Numbered from the stretch's first letter, positions 6,481 through 13,949 are shown. The stretch is 14,859 nt of DNA from DATMQA01 sp035566895 (GCA_035566895.1 DATMQA010000098.1:1-14859); one strand, 5' to 3'. A program made the numbers and translations. Notes: generated by a model from the letters alone, not told the origin.

Positions 6481-7719
6481 ATGATGCGCAAAGCTCAGTT
6501 TATTTGCTCCGTTATCCTCGCCACTTTTATGATCTCCTCTTCAATCAGCCCGGCACCCGGCGCCGAGCCCGCCCAGCTCCAACATCTGGTGGACGATAAT
6601 ACGGCGTTTGCCCTGGACCTTTACGGCCAGCTCAAAACGCAGCCGGGCAATGTCTTTTTTTCGCCTTACAGCATCTCGACCTGCCTGGCCATGGCCTATG
6701 CCGGCGCGCGCGGCGAGACGGCAGCCCAAATGGCGAAGGTGCTCCACTTCAGCGAAGAGCCGCAACGGCTTCACGCGGGTTTTGGCCAGCTCCAACGCCA
6801 GCTCAGGCAGGTCCAGAACCAAAAGGGAATCGAGTTGAATATCGCCAACGCGCTTTGGACTCAACAGCGACATCCTTTCATTCCGGGCTTCCTCAAAATC
6901 GCGCAGGAAGAATACCAGGCCAATGCGAAGCAGGCCGATTTCAAGACTGGGGCCGAAGCCGCGCGGAAGGGAATCAACCAGTGGGTCGCCGAAGCAACCA
7001 AGGATAAAATCAATGACATTCTGCCGTCCGGCAGCGTGAACGTGATGACGCGGCTCGTGCTGGCAAATGCGGTGTATTTCAAAGGGGCCTGGACGGTCCC
7101 GTTTCCAAAACTTGAAACGTCAACGCAGCCGTTTCATGTGACGGCGGGCAGCCAGGTGAACGTGTCGCTGATGCACCATTCGGACACGGTCAGGTACATG
7201 GAGAACAACGAATTCCAGGCGGTGGAACTGCCCTATGGCAGCAACGAGCTTTCCATGGTAATTCTGCTCCCGCGCCAGGTGGATGGTCTCGCCCGGTTGG
7301 AAAACCGGCTCTCCCCTGCCCTGCTCTCGCGCGCGCTCGGCGAGATGAAAAAACTGAAGGCCGACATCTTTTTGCCGAAGTTCAAATTGGAATCCAGTGT
7401 GATGCTCAATGATGAGCTGGCGAAGATGGGGATGCGGGATGCTTTTGGCTCGAAGGCTGATTTCTCCGGCATCGACGGCACGAGGCTGCTTTACATTTCC
7501 GGTGTTTTCCACAAGGCCTGGGGGGAGGTCAACGAGGAAGGGACCGAAGCGGCGGCCGCCACGACAGTCACTATCAAAACGCTGGCGCTGCAAAGGCCAA
7601 TTCAGCCCCCGCCGGTGTTCCGCGCGGATCACCCGTTCGTGTTCCTTATCCGCGAAACGGGCAGCGGGAGTGTGCTTTTTTTGGGGCGGTTGGTGGTGCC
7701 GGGCGACGGAAGAGGTTAA
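6481..7719 (+). CDS. Secreted serpin (serine protease inhibitor)
   Basis: Serpin of 412 residues from the ATG at 6481 (a second ATG follows directly). Residues 1-28 form a signal peptide (FICSVILATFMISSSIS, likely cut after PAPGA), so the protein is exported. Serpin landmarks are NVFFSPYSISTCLAMAYAGA (57-76), LVLANAVYFKGAW (192-204), MVILLPR (259-265), FLPKFKLE (297-304), and FRADHPFVFLIRE with VLFLGRL near the end. The reactive-loop hinge NEEGTEAAAATT (351-362) fits the inhibitory consensus: Gly at P15, Thr at P14, alanines at P12-P9. Simple counting puts P1 at Leu368, but the loop is about six residues longer than in alpha-1-antitrypsin and contains QRPIQPPP, so P1 is uncertain. The open frame extends upstream to 5824, but that part is the complement of the TlpA and ferredoxin genes. 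A role against host, predator or competitor proteases is plausible. Confidence 0.93.
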   Translation: MMRKAQFICSVILATFMISSSISPAPGAEPAQLQHLVDDNTAFALDLYGQLKTQPGNVFFSPYSISTCLAMAYAGARGETAAQMAKVLHFSEEPQRLHAGFGQLQRQLRQVQNQKGIELNIANALWTQQRHPFIPGFLKIAQEEYQANAKQADFKTGAEAARKGINQWVAEATKDKINDILPSGSVNVMTRLVLANAVYFKGAWTVPFPKLETSTQPFHVTAGSQVNVSLMHHSDTVRYMENNEFQAVELPYGSNELSMVILLPRQVDGLARLENRLSPALLSRALGEMKKLKADIFLPKFKLESSVMLNDELAKMGMRDAFGSKADFSGIDGTRLLYISGVFHKAWGEVNEEGTEAAAATTVTIKTLALQRPIQPPPVFRADHPFVFLIRETGSGSVLFLGRLVVPGDGRG

Positions 7720-7805
7720 TTGAGTTAACTGGGAAGGGCATTGCAGCAAGAGGCCGTCACTCTTTTCTTTCCATTGCGGGGTATTTGTTGTTAAACTCAG
7801 CCCGG

Positions 7806-8243
7806 ATGAAACGGAAGCCAAAGTCCACCCCGAAGGGAAGGGTCACCGGCATCGGGGGGGTCTTCCTCAAGGCGCGGGACCCCAAACGGATGGCGGCCTG
7901 GTATCGCAAGCACCTGGGAATACAATCGCAAGAGGGCCATGCCGATTTTCTTTGGCGGGAAAAGGACCGGCCGGGCAAAGTGAGCCGGACGGTTTGGGCG
8001 TTGTTTCCGGCCGACACAGATTATTTCAAGCCCTCGCGCTCGCCGTTCATGCTGAATTACCGGGTGACCAACCTGGGGCACCTGGTGGAGGAGCTTCGCC
8101 GCAAGGGGGTCAAGATCGAGAAGGTCGCGCAAGACGATTATGGCCGATTTGCCTGGCTGAGCGACCCGGAAGGCAACCGGGTGGAGCTTTGGGAGCCGAA
8201 GGACAAACCAAATCCTGTGGTGAGAACCGCAAAAAAGGGTTAG
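7806..8243 (+). CDS. VOC-superfamily (glyoxalase/bleomycin-resistance fold) protein
   Basis: A single-module VOC protein of 145 residues: GIGGVFLKARDPKRMAAWYRKHLGI opens the first beta-alpha-beta unit, and DYGRFAWLSDPEGNRVELWEP closes the second with the usual metal-ligand Glu in VELWEP. The His normally found in the first strand of glyoxalases is replaced by Gly in GIGGVF, as in a common uncharacterised subgroup, so glyoxalase I activity should not be assumed. The Lys-rich start MKRKPKSTPKG is not a signal peptide. ATG at 7806 is preferred over a TTG at 7785. It precedes hemE by 87 nt with a GC-rich hairpin between, and is probably not part of the haem operon. The substrate is unknown. Confidence 0.85.
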   Translation: MKRKPKSTPKGRVTGIGGVFLKARDPKRMAAWYRKHLGIQSQEGHADFLWREKDRPGKVSRTVWALFPADTDYFKPSRSPFMLNYRVTNLGHLVEELRRKGVKIEKVAQDDYGRFAWLSDPEGNRVELWEPKDKPNPVVRTAKKG

Positions 8244-8297
8244 TCCAGCCTGGGGGTTCCCTTTACTTTATTACCGGCAAGCAGGTGAAAGCGTTCG

Positions 8298-8314
8298 GCC
8301 GGGTCTGGCCCGGC
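8298..8314 (+). terminator. GC hairpin between VOC gene and hemE
   Basis: GCCGGG (8298-8303) pairs with CCCGGC (8309-8314) around TCTGG. There is no T-run, so intrinsic termination is doubtful; it may attenuate or mark the boundary before the haem operon. Confidence 0.3.
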
Positions 8315-8330
8315 ACGCCGCGGCCCGTTG

Positions 8331-9485
8331 ATGCCAACACGAATGAGCATGACAGTTCCACCGGCCAAACCGGGGCTTTCGACCCTGGGGTCCCCTGCCC
8401 TCGCCGAACCGCGAGCAGCGGCGCCTGCGCCATTGACGAACCGTCAACGTTTTCTGGACGCCTGCCATGGCCAGGCCGTGGACCGGCCGCCGGTGTGGCT
8501 GATGCGCCAGGCGGGACGGGCCCTGCCGGAATACCGCGCGCTGAAGAAAAAGCATTCCTTCCTGGAACTGGTTCAAACGCCCGACCTGGCGGCGGAAGTC
8601 ACGCTGCAGCCGATCCGGCGGTTTGATTTCGACGCGGCCATCCTCTTCAGCGATATCCTGGTCATCGCGGAGGGCCTGGGCCAGCCTTACCGCTTTCTCG
8701 ACCGGGGGGGCATCGAAATGGAATTTCTCTTGAATTCGGCGGCGGACGTGGAGCGGCTGCAAGTGGAAGCGGTGACCGATCGGCTGCAGTACGTGGCCAA
8801 AGCGCTGCCGCTGGTCAAATCGGTCCTCGGCGGCCGCACTGCGCTGATCGGGTTTGCCGGCTCGCCGTGGACGCTGGCCAATTTCATGATCGAGGGCGCG
8901 GGGGTCAAAGAGTACACCAAAGCCAAGGCGCTGTTTTATTCCGACCCGGGCCTGTTCGGAAAGCTGCTCGACAAGCTGACGCGCGCCGTCGCGGGGTTCC
9001 TCCAACTGCAAATTGACGCCGGGGCGGATGCGGTCCAGATTTTTGATAGCCTCGGCGGGGTTCTGTCCGAGGGCAATTTTGGCCCGGCCTCGGCGGGGTG
9101 GATAAAACAGATCGTGGCCTCGTTAAAAGGGCAAGTGCCGGTGATTGTGTTTGCCAAAGGCGTGCATGGCAATTGGGGTGAGCTCGTCGCGACGGGGGCC
9201 CAGGTGCTGGGCGTGGACTGGAACATCCGGCTGGCGGACGTGCGAAGCCGGTTGCCGGACGAGGTGGGCGTCCAGGGCAATCTCGATCCGTTCTTGCTGA
9301 GCACGACACCGGAAATCGTCGCGGCGGAGACCCACCGGATTCTGCGCGAGATGCGTGGGCGGCCCGGGCATATATTTAATCTGGGCCATGGCGTCCCCCC
9401 GAATGCTAAGCTCGAAAACATTCAGAGCCTGGTGGATGCGGTCAGAAGCGGAGGCACGACGAAGTTAAAGGCGGGGGTGTCGTAG
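8331..9485 (+). CDS. hemE: Uroporphyrinogen decarboxylase
   Basis: Decarboxylates the four acetate chains of uroporphyrinogen III to give coproporphyrinogen III in the cytoplasm. The family signature is RPPVWLMRQAGRALPEYR (R59 and R63, equivalent to human R37 and R41), FSDIL carries the catalytic Asp (D108, human D86), and GFAGSPWTLANFMIEG and FNLGHGVPPNAKLENI follow. Human Tyr164 in the TYMVEGG-like motif corresponds to Phe here (ANFMIEG). The C-terminal His is kept in NLGHG. The first 35 residues are Pro/Ala-rich and absent from most homologues. Starts at ATG 8331, 8343 or 8349, or TTG 8433 (giving LTNRQRFLDAC, where the family begins), are all possible, and none has a clear Shine-Dalgarno. 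It is the first gene of the haem operon, 23 nt before hemN. Confidence 0.95.
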   Translation: MPTRMSMTVPPAKPGLSTLGSPALAEPRAAAPAPLTNRQRFLDACHGQAVDRPPVWLMRQAGRALPEYRALKKKHSFLELVQTPDLAAEVTLQPIRRFDFDAAILFSDILVIAEGLGQPYRFLDRGGIEMEFLLNSAADVERLQVEAVTDRLQYVAKALPLVKSVLGGRTALIGFAGSPWTLANFMIEGAGVKEYTKAKALFYSDPGLFGKLLDKLTRAVAGFLQLQIDAGADAVQIFDSLGGVLSEGNFGPASAGWIKQIVASLKGQVPVIVFAKGVHGNWGELVATGAQVLGVDWNIRLADVRSRLPDEVGVQGNLDPFLLSTTPEIVAAETHRILREMRGRPGHIFNLGHGVPPNAKLENIQSLVDAVRSGGTTKLKAGVS

Positions 9486-9508
9486 GGCGCCGGTTATGTT
9501 AAAATAGT

Positions 9509-10885
9509 ATGAGCATGTTGAAAGTCGATCTGGACCTGGTGCAGAAGTACAACGTGGCGGGGCCGCGCTATACTTCTTATCCGCCCGCCACGAAGTTCAC
9601 CGAGGCGCTGAAGTGGCCGGAGCTGGCGGAGCGGATCCTCGACAACAACCGCACGGAACGCGAGCTCTCGCTTTATTTTCACATCCCGTTTTGCGAAACC
9701 CTTTGCTGGTATTGCGGCTGCACCACGGTGATCACCCTTAACCACAACCAGGGTTCGACCTATATTAATTACCTCGAAAAGGAAGTCGCCCAAATGAGCA
9801 CCTTGCTCAACCCGCGGCGCAAGGCGGTCCAGCTCCACTGGGGCGGGGGTTCTCCGACCTTCCTCAGCCCGGATGAAATCCGCCGGCTGGGCGAAATCAT
9901 TCACCGGCATTTCACCTTCTCAGACGACCTGGAAGCGGGGGTCGAGATCGACCCGCGCCGGCTGACGCGCGATCATATCGTCGCCCTCCGCGAAATCGGA
10001 TTTAATCGCGCCTCGCTGGGCGTGCAGGATTTCGACCCGGGGGTGCAGGAAGCCGTCCACCGCATCCAGCCGCGCGAAATGACCGAGCAGGTGCTGGGCT
10101 GGGTCCGGGAATTGGGCTTCGCCTCGATCAATTTCGACCTCATTTACGGCTTGCCGCACCAGACCGTTGAGTCTTTCAATCGCACCCTGGACAGCGTGCT
10201 GTCGCTGCAACCGGACCGGCTGGCAGTGTTCAGCTACGCCCACGTGCCGTGGGTAAAACCAGCCCAAAAAATTCTCGAACACAAAGTCCTGCCGCCCCCG
10301 GAGGTCAAGCTGCAGTTGCTCAAAATGGTCATCGAGCGCCTGACGGAGAACAACCGCTATGTCTATATCGGCATGGACCATTTTGCGCGGCCCGGCGACG
10401 AGCTGGCGGTGGCCCAGAGCCGCAAAAAGCTCCAGCGCAATTTCCAGGGCTACAGCACACGCGCCGGGGCGGACATTTACTCGTTCGGGATGTCGTCGAT
10501 CTCGCAAATCCCGGAGGCTTACTGGCAAAATGAGAAGGACCTGGTGAAATATTACGCCGCGCTGGACAGCGGCCAGGTGCCTCTGGTGCGCGGCTACCTG
10601 GTGACGGAGGAGGACAAGCTCCGGCGCGAGACGATCATGCGCGTGATGTGCGACCTCTCGCTGGATTATGCGGCGATGTCCCAGCGGTTGGGCATTAATT
10701 TCGCGTCGCATTTCGAGCGCGAACTGGAGTCGTTGGCTCCGTTTGAAACGGACGGGCTGGTGCACCGTTCGCCGTCGGGAATGGAGGTCACCAACATGGG
10801 GCGGCTCTTCATCCGCAACATCGCGATGAGTTTCGACAATACCCTAGCGCCGATCAGCGAGCGGAAGCATTCCCGGACGATTTGA
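9509..10885 (+). CDS. hemN: Oxygen-independent coproporphyrinogen III oxidase (radical SAM)
   Basis: Oxidatively decarboxylates two propionates of coproporphyrinogen III to make protoporphyrinogen IX without oxygen. At 458 residues it matches E. coli HemN (457). The radical-SAM motif is FCETLCWYCGC with C62, C66 and C69 on the 4Fe-4S cluster and C71 as the following conserved Cys. GPRYTSYPPATKF near the N-terminus, LHWGGGSPTFLS (109-120), VEIDPR, and FDLIYGLPHQT are true-HemN features that separate it from HemW-like proteins, as does the full-length C-terminal domain (GADIYSFGMSSIS, NMGRLFIRNIAM). It starts at ATG 9509 or 9515 without a Shine-Dalgarno, just after an AT-rich TTAAAATA. Its stop overlaps the hemG start as TGATG, suggesting coupled translation. 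Confidence 0.97.
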   Translation: MSMLKVDLDLVQKYNVAGPRYTSYPPATKFTEALKWPELAERILDNNRTERELSLYFHIPFCETLCWYCGCTTVITLNHNQGSTYINYLEKEVAQMSTLLNPRRKAVQLHWGGGSPTFLSPDEIRRLGEIIHRHFTFSDDLEAGVEIDPRRLTRDHIVALREIGFNRASLGVQDFDPGVQEAVHRIQPREMTEQVLGWVRELGFASINFDLIYGLPHQTVESFNRTLDSVLSLQPDRLAVFSYAHVPWVKPAQKILEHKVLPPPEVKLQLLKMVIERLTENNRYVYIGMDHFARPGDELAVAQSRKKLQRNFQGYSTRAGADIYSFGMSSISQIPEAYWQNEKDLVKYYAALDSGQVPLVRGYLVTEEDKLRRETIMRVMCDLSLDYAAMSQRLGINFASHFERELESLAPFETDGLVHRSPSGMEVTNMGRLFIRNIAMSFDNTLAPISERKHSRTI

Positions 10886-12300
10886 TGAGCCCGGTCGCAA
10901 TTATCGGCGCCGGGATTACAGGGCTGACTGCGGGCTTTTATCTCCAGCGCAAGGGCGTGCCAGTCACGGTTTATGAGGCGAGCGGGCGCGTCGGCGGGGT
11001 CATACAATCGCTGACGCAAAACGGTTACCTGGCGGAATTCGGCCCGAACACGATCCTCGAAACCTCGCCTAAAATCGGACAGCTCGTTCGCGATGCGGGC
11101 CTGGAAAAGCGGCGACTCGACCCGGACCCGCGCGCCGAAGCTCGTTACGTCGTGCGCTACAAACGGCCCATCGCCATGCCAGGTTCGCCGCTGGGATTCC
11201 TTACGACCGGGCTGTTCACGGCGAAAGCCAAACTGGCGGTCTTGCGTGAGCCCTTCGTGCCGGCTCGACGCGACGGCGAGGAAGAGAGCATCGCTGAATT
11301 TGTGCTCCGGCGCTTGGGGCGGGAATTCCTCGACCACGCCATCGATGCTCTCGTGGCCGGCGTGTATGCGGGCGACCCCTATAAGATATCCGTGGCGCAA
11401 GCCTTCCCTAAGCTCGCGCAACTCGAAGCGCGCTACGGGTCGCTAATCAAAGGGCAAATCTTTGGTGCGCGCGAGCGCAAGAAACGCGGCGAGGTAGCGA
11501 AAGACCGCGCGGCAAAATTCTCGTTCGATAACGGTCTGCAAGTGCTCCCGGAAACGTTGCGCCTTGCGCTGGGCGACGCCCTGCGCCTCAATACCTCCGT
11601 CACCAGGCTCATCCAAAACTCAAGCGGTTGGACACTGGAGTTGCACGCGGACGGACAAGACACGCGCGCCGATCACAGCGCCGTGCTCTACGCCGGCACG
11701 GCTTACAAACTCGCATCCCTCGGGCTCGAAACCGCTGCCGGCCTGAGCTTCTCGAGCTTCTCCGAAATCCGCTATCCGCCGGTGGCCAGCGTCGTCCTGG
11801 GCTTTCGCCGCGAGGACGTGGAACATCCTTGCCAGGGGTTCGGCATGCTGATTCCGAGGGTGGAAGGTTTCAAGATTCTGGGCACCATTTTTTCCTCATC
11901 GCTGTTCCCGAACCGCGCACCGGCGGGGCACCTGGCGTTGACGAGCTACGTCGGCGGGGAGCGGTATCCGGAGTTGGCATCGCTGCCGCCGGAAAAGCTG
12001 TTTGAGTTGACCTGTGAAGACCTGCGCGTGCTGCTGGGCGTGAAGGGCAAGCCGACTTTTCAGCACAGCGTGTTTTATCCAAAGGCGATTCCGCAGTACA
12101 ACCTCGGGTATGGCCGGTACCGGAAGTCCATGAGCGACCTTGAGGCCAAAGCGCCGGGACTGTTCTTGGCAGGCCACTACCGCGACGGCGTGTCACTGAG
12201 CGATTCGATCGTCTCGGGATGCAACGTGGCAGACCGAATCGAAGCCTTTTGCCGCACGCTTAGGCACGACCCGAAAGACGAGCGCGCCCAGGTAACATGA
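10885..12300 (+). CDS. hemG: Protoporphyrinogen oxidase, FAD-dependent HemY type
   Basis: Flavoprotein of 471 residues oxidising protoporphyrinogen IX to protoporphyrin IX with oxygen; databases use hemG or hemY for this family, which is unrelated to E. coli flavodoxin-like HemG. The N-terminal FAD motif is IIGAGITGLTAGFYL (about 6-20) followed by GRVGGVIQS and FGPNTIL. The middle has ALVAGVYAGDPYKISVAQAFPKL, the typical PPOX substrate-domain signature, and the C-terminus LFLAGHYRDGVSLSDSIVSGCNVAD closes the FAD site. No membrane span is obvious. Some Gram-positive relatives act on coproporphyrinogen instead, but with hemN and a protoporphyrin-type hemH beside it, protoporphyrinogen is the likely substrate. 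The start ATG 10885 shares its A with the hemN stop; the last 4 nt overlap hemH (ATGA). Confidence 0.94.
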   Translation: MSPVAIIGAGITGLTAGFYLQRKGVPVTVYEASGRVGGVIQSLTQNGYLAEFGPNTILETSPKIGQLVRDAGLEKRRLDPDPRAEARYVVRYKRPIAMPGSPLGFLTTGLFTAKAKLAVLREPFVPARRDGEEESIAEFVLRRLGREFLDHAIDALVAGVYAGDPYKISVAQAFPKLAQLEARYGSLIKGQIFGARERKKRGEVAKDRAAKFSFDNGLQVLPETLRLALGDALRLNTSVTRLIQNSSGWTLELHADGQDTRADHSAVLYAGTAYKLASLGLETAAGLSFSSFSEIRYPPVASVVLGFRREDVEHPCQGFGMLIPRVEGFKILGTIFSSSLFPNRAPAGHLALTSYVGGERYPELASLPPEKLFELTCEDLRVLLGVKGKPTFQHSVFYPKAIPQYNLGYGRYRKSMSDLEAKAPGLFLAGHYRDGVSLSDSIVSGCNVADRIEAFCRTLRHDPKDERAQVT

Positions 12301-13334
12301 AAGCCGCGCTACTGGTCAACCTGGGTTCGCCGGACTCCCCTTCTGTTGCGGACGTGCGCCGCTATTTACGCGAGTTTCTCATGGACGGACGGGTGTTGGA
12401 TGTGAATTGGCTGGTTCGGTTCTGCGTGGTCCATTTTGCCATCCTGCCCTCGCGGCCGAAACAGTCCGCCCACGCCTACCAGTCGATCTGGACCCCGGCC
12501 GGGTCGCCACTGATCGCCATCAGCCGGAATGTTCGCGACAAACTCCAGCAAAGAATGAGCGTCCCGGTCGAGTTGGCGATGCGCTATCAAAACCCCTCTA
12601 TCGAGAACGCGGTGCGCAGCCTTTCGCACAAGGGGGTCGATGAAGTACTTCTGATTCCTTTATTCCCGCACTTTGCGATGTCGAGTTTCGAGACGGCCGT
12701 GGAACGGGTGAAGGAAGTCACTGCGAAACTGGCGCCACAGATAAAAGTGCAAGTTCAGCCGCCATTTTACGAGCAGCCCGATTACATTACCGCGCTGGTG
12801 GGAAGTTCCTTGGAGTTTCTGGCCCGGGATTACGATCATCTGCTGTTCAGTTTTCATGGGCTGCCCGAACGCCACATGCGCAAAGCCGATCCCACTGGGA
12901 ACCACTGCCTGGCCGCTGTGAATTGCTGTCAAACGGCCAGCCCTGCCCGCGCAACCTGTTATCGCGCGCAGTGTTTTAAAACCGTGGAGGCTTTCGCCGC
13001 GAAGGCGAATCTTCCGCCCGGGAAGTATTCGGTTTCATTTCAGTCCCGGCTGGGGCGCGAGCCGTGGCTCAAACCTTACACCGACCATGAATTGCCCCGC
13101 CTGGCCCAGAGCGGCATCAAACGCCTGCTCGTGATCTGTCCGGCATTTGTCTCCGATTGCCTGGAGACACTTGAGGAAATCGGCATCCGCGGCCGTGAAA
13201 CCTTTCTCAGCGCCGGCGGCACTGAACTTACTCTGATCCCGTGCCTGAATGAGCACCCGCTTTGGCTCGATGCATTGGAAAAGATGGTGGCGCAATTTGC
13301 GAAACCTGCTGCTGAGGCAGCACCGAAGGCGTAG
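12297..13334 (+). CDS. hemH: Protoporphyrin ferrochelatase with internal cysteine cluster
   Basis: Inserts ferrous iron into protoporphyrin IX, the last step of haem synthesis. It has 345 residues. LLVNLGSPDSPSVADVRRYL opens the protein, FSFHGLPERHM holds the catalytic His187, SFQSRLGREPWLKPYTD (247-263) and CPAFVSDCLETLEEI with Glu290 follow. Between residues 204 and 226 lie five cysteines (C204, C210, C211, C221, C226) in HCLAAVNCCQ...TCYRAQC. Ferrochelatases of the class described in Myxococcus bind a [2Fe-2S] cluster with four cysteines in an internal segment, and this protein fits that class by inference. ATG at 12297 overlaps the hemG stop by 4 nt, so coupling is likely. Its TAG stop is the first base triplet of a palindromic repeat element, and the Ala-rich tail AAEAAPKA may have been set by that insertion. 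Confidence 0.96.
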   Translation: MKAALLVNLGSPDSPSVADVRRYLREFLMDGRVLDVNWLVRFCVVHFAILPSRPKQSAHAYQSIWTPAGSPLIAISRNVRDKLQQRMSVPVELAMRYQNPSIENAVRSLSHKGVDEVLLIPLFPHFAMSSFETAVERVKEVTAKLAPQIKVQVQPPFYEQPDYITALVGSSLEFLARDYDHLLFSFHGLPERHMRKADPTGNHCLAAVNCCQTASPARATCYRAQCFKTVEAFAAKANLPPGKYSVSFQSRLGREPWLKPYTDHELPRLAQSGIKRLLVICPAFVSDCLETLEEIGIRGRETFLSAGGTELTLIPCLNEHPLWLDALEKMVAQFAKPAAEAAPKA

Positions 13335-13483
13335 CGCAGATTTTCAATCTGCTGTATCGCCGATTTCCAATCGGCTGGCCATCCGACCGCGAAGGTCTTT
13401 GGAAGTGGAAAAAACGCGTTAGCTCCGGAGATTGGCAGGTCAAAAACCTGCAAGATAACCGATTGAAAACCTGCGCTATGCGC
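13332..13483. repeat. Palindromic repeat element with inverted TAGCGCAG ends
   Basis: The left end is TAGCGCAG (13332-13339) and the right end is its inverse CTGCGCTA (13471-13478). Three 17-nt hairpins lie inside: GCAGATT/AATCTGC (13336-13352), GCCGATT/AATCGGC (13359-13375) and GCAGGT/ACCTGC (13435-13451). The left arm has CAGATTTTCAATC, and the inverted right arm has the close copy CAGGTTTTCAATC. The middle (about 13381-13430) shows no clear structure. This looks like a REP/MITE-like dispersed element of a kind I associate with Verrucomicrobia, but copies elsewhere cannot be seen from here. It fills the gap between two convergent genes and may serve as a two-way terminator. Confidence 0.8.
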
Positions 13484-13769
13484 GAGCGAAGGCAGGCCGA
13501 AGCGGTTCGACCAGGATGACCCGGGCCAATTGCTCGCTGATGGCGAGCCTGGTATTGCAAACCTGGCAGATGAAGTTGGCCTGGCTGGTCAGCAGCCGGA
13601 TGATCTGGTCCTCGCAGAAACCCAGTTCGCGTAGGCGGTTCTGCATTTCTGGCGACGCGCACAGTTGTTTGATGCGCACCGCTACGCCGGCCTTGACCCG
13701 GCTTAAGGGACAAACTTCGCAGCGTGCATCTTCCCGGCGCTCTCTTACATCGGCCTGTGTCCAGTTCAT
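13476..13769 (-). CDS. FeoA-domain protein with two CxxC pairs
   Basis: A 97-residue protein whose residues 20-90 fit the SH3-like FeoA fold: CPLSRVKAGVAVRIKQL, then LRELGF, then NTRLAISEQLARVILVEPL. FeoA domains assist the ferrous transporter FeoB or occur at the end of DtxR-type regulators. No feoB is visible here, so a role in iron handling is inference supported by the neighbouring ferrochelatase gene. Unusual for FeoA are six cysteines, with CxxC pairs at C17/C20 and C68/C71 plus C37 and C52, which might bind metal or a cluster. ATG at 13769 has no Shine-Dalgarno and lies inside an imperfect palindrome; a good promoter is found upstream. The TAG stop is the inner end of the palindromic element shared with hemH. 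Confidence 0.8.
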   Translation of the reverse strand: MNWTQADVRERREDARCEVCPLSRVKAGVAVRIKQLCASPEMQNRLRELGFCEDQIIRLLTSQANFICQVCNTRLAISEQLARVILVEPLRPAFARA

Positions 13770-13778
13770 ATCAACTGG
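13761..13778. promoter_or_regulatory. Palindrome over the FeoA-domain gene start codon
   Basis: CCAGTT (13761-13766) and AACTGG (13773-13778) form a perfect 6-bp inverted repeat around CATATC, which includes the start codon on the minus strand. It might be an operator or an RNA hairpin hiding the start. A short palindrome like this can also arise by chance. Confidence 0.25.
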
Positions 13779-13807
13779 CTAAACTGTCGGACTTGCGACC
13801 GATTCTC

Positions 13808-13837
13808 ACTACACCGATTTTGTCATTTGGTTGTCAA
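13808..13837 (-). promoter_or_regulatory. Candidate sigma-70-type promoter for the FeoA-domain gene
   Basis: On the minus strand a perfect TTGACA (13832-13837) is followed after 18 nt by TGTAGT (13808-13813, 4 of 6 matches to TATAAT). Transcription would start near 13801, leaving a leader of about 30 nt before the ATG at 13769. The -35 box is part of a direct repeat TTGTCA-N5-TTGTCA (13820-13836, read on the plus strand, 11-nt period), which could be a regulator site. Confidence 0.5.
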
Positions 13838-13949
13838 AAATTGCGAGCGATCGGGAGCGATGGCTTAGTGAAGGATGGCGGGAATGCGGCCGCCTCGGGC
13901 GCGCTCCGCCCCGCGCGCAAGTCCCCATTCAACTGAATTAACCCATTGG

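Noticed and set aside
9499..9511. Second GTG/TTG-based start for hemN upstream of 9509
   Set aside because: The family N-terminus begins at the ATG (KYNVAGPRYTSYPP about 13 residues in) and the total length already matches E. coli HemN.
13076..13713. Minus-strand frames through hemH and the palindromic element (ADWKSAIQQIENLRY-type peptides)
   Set aside because: They are translations of the repeat hairpins and of hemH antisense; hemH and the FeoA-domain gene explain the region.
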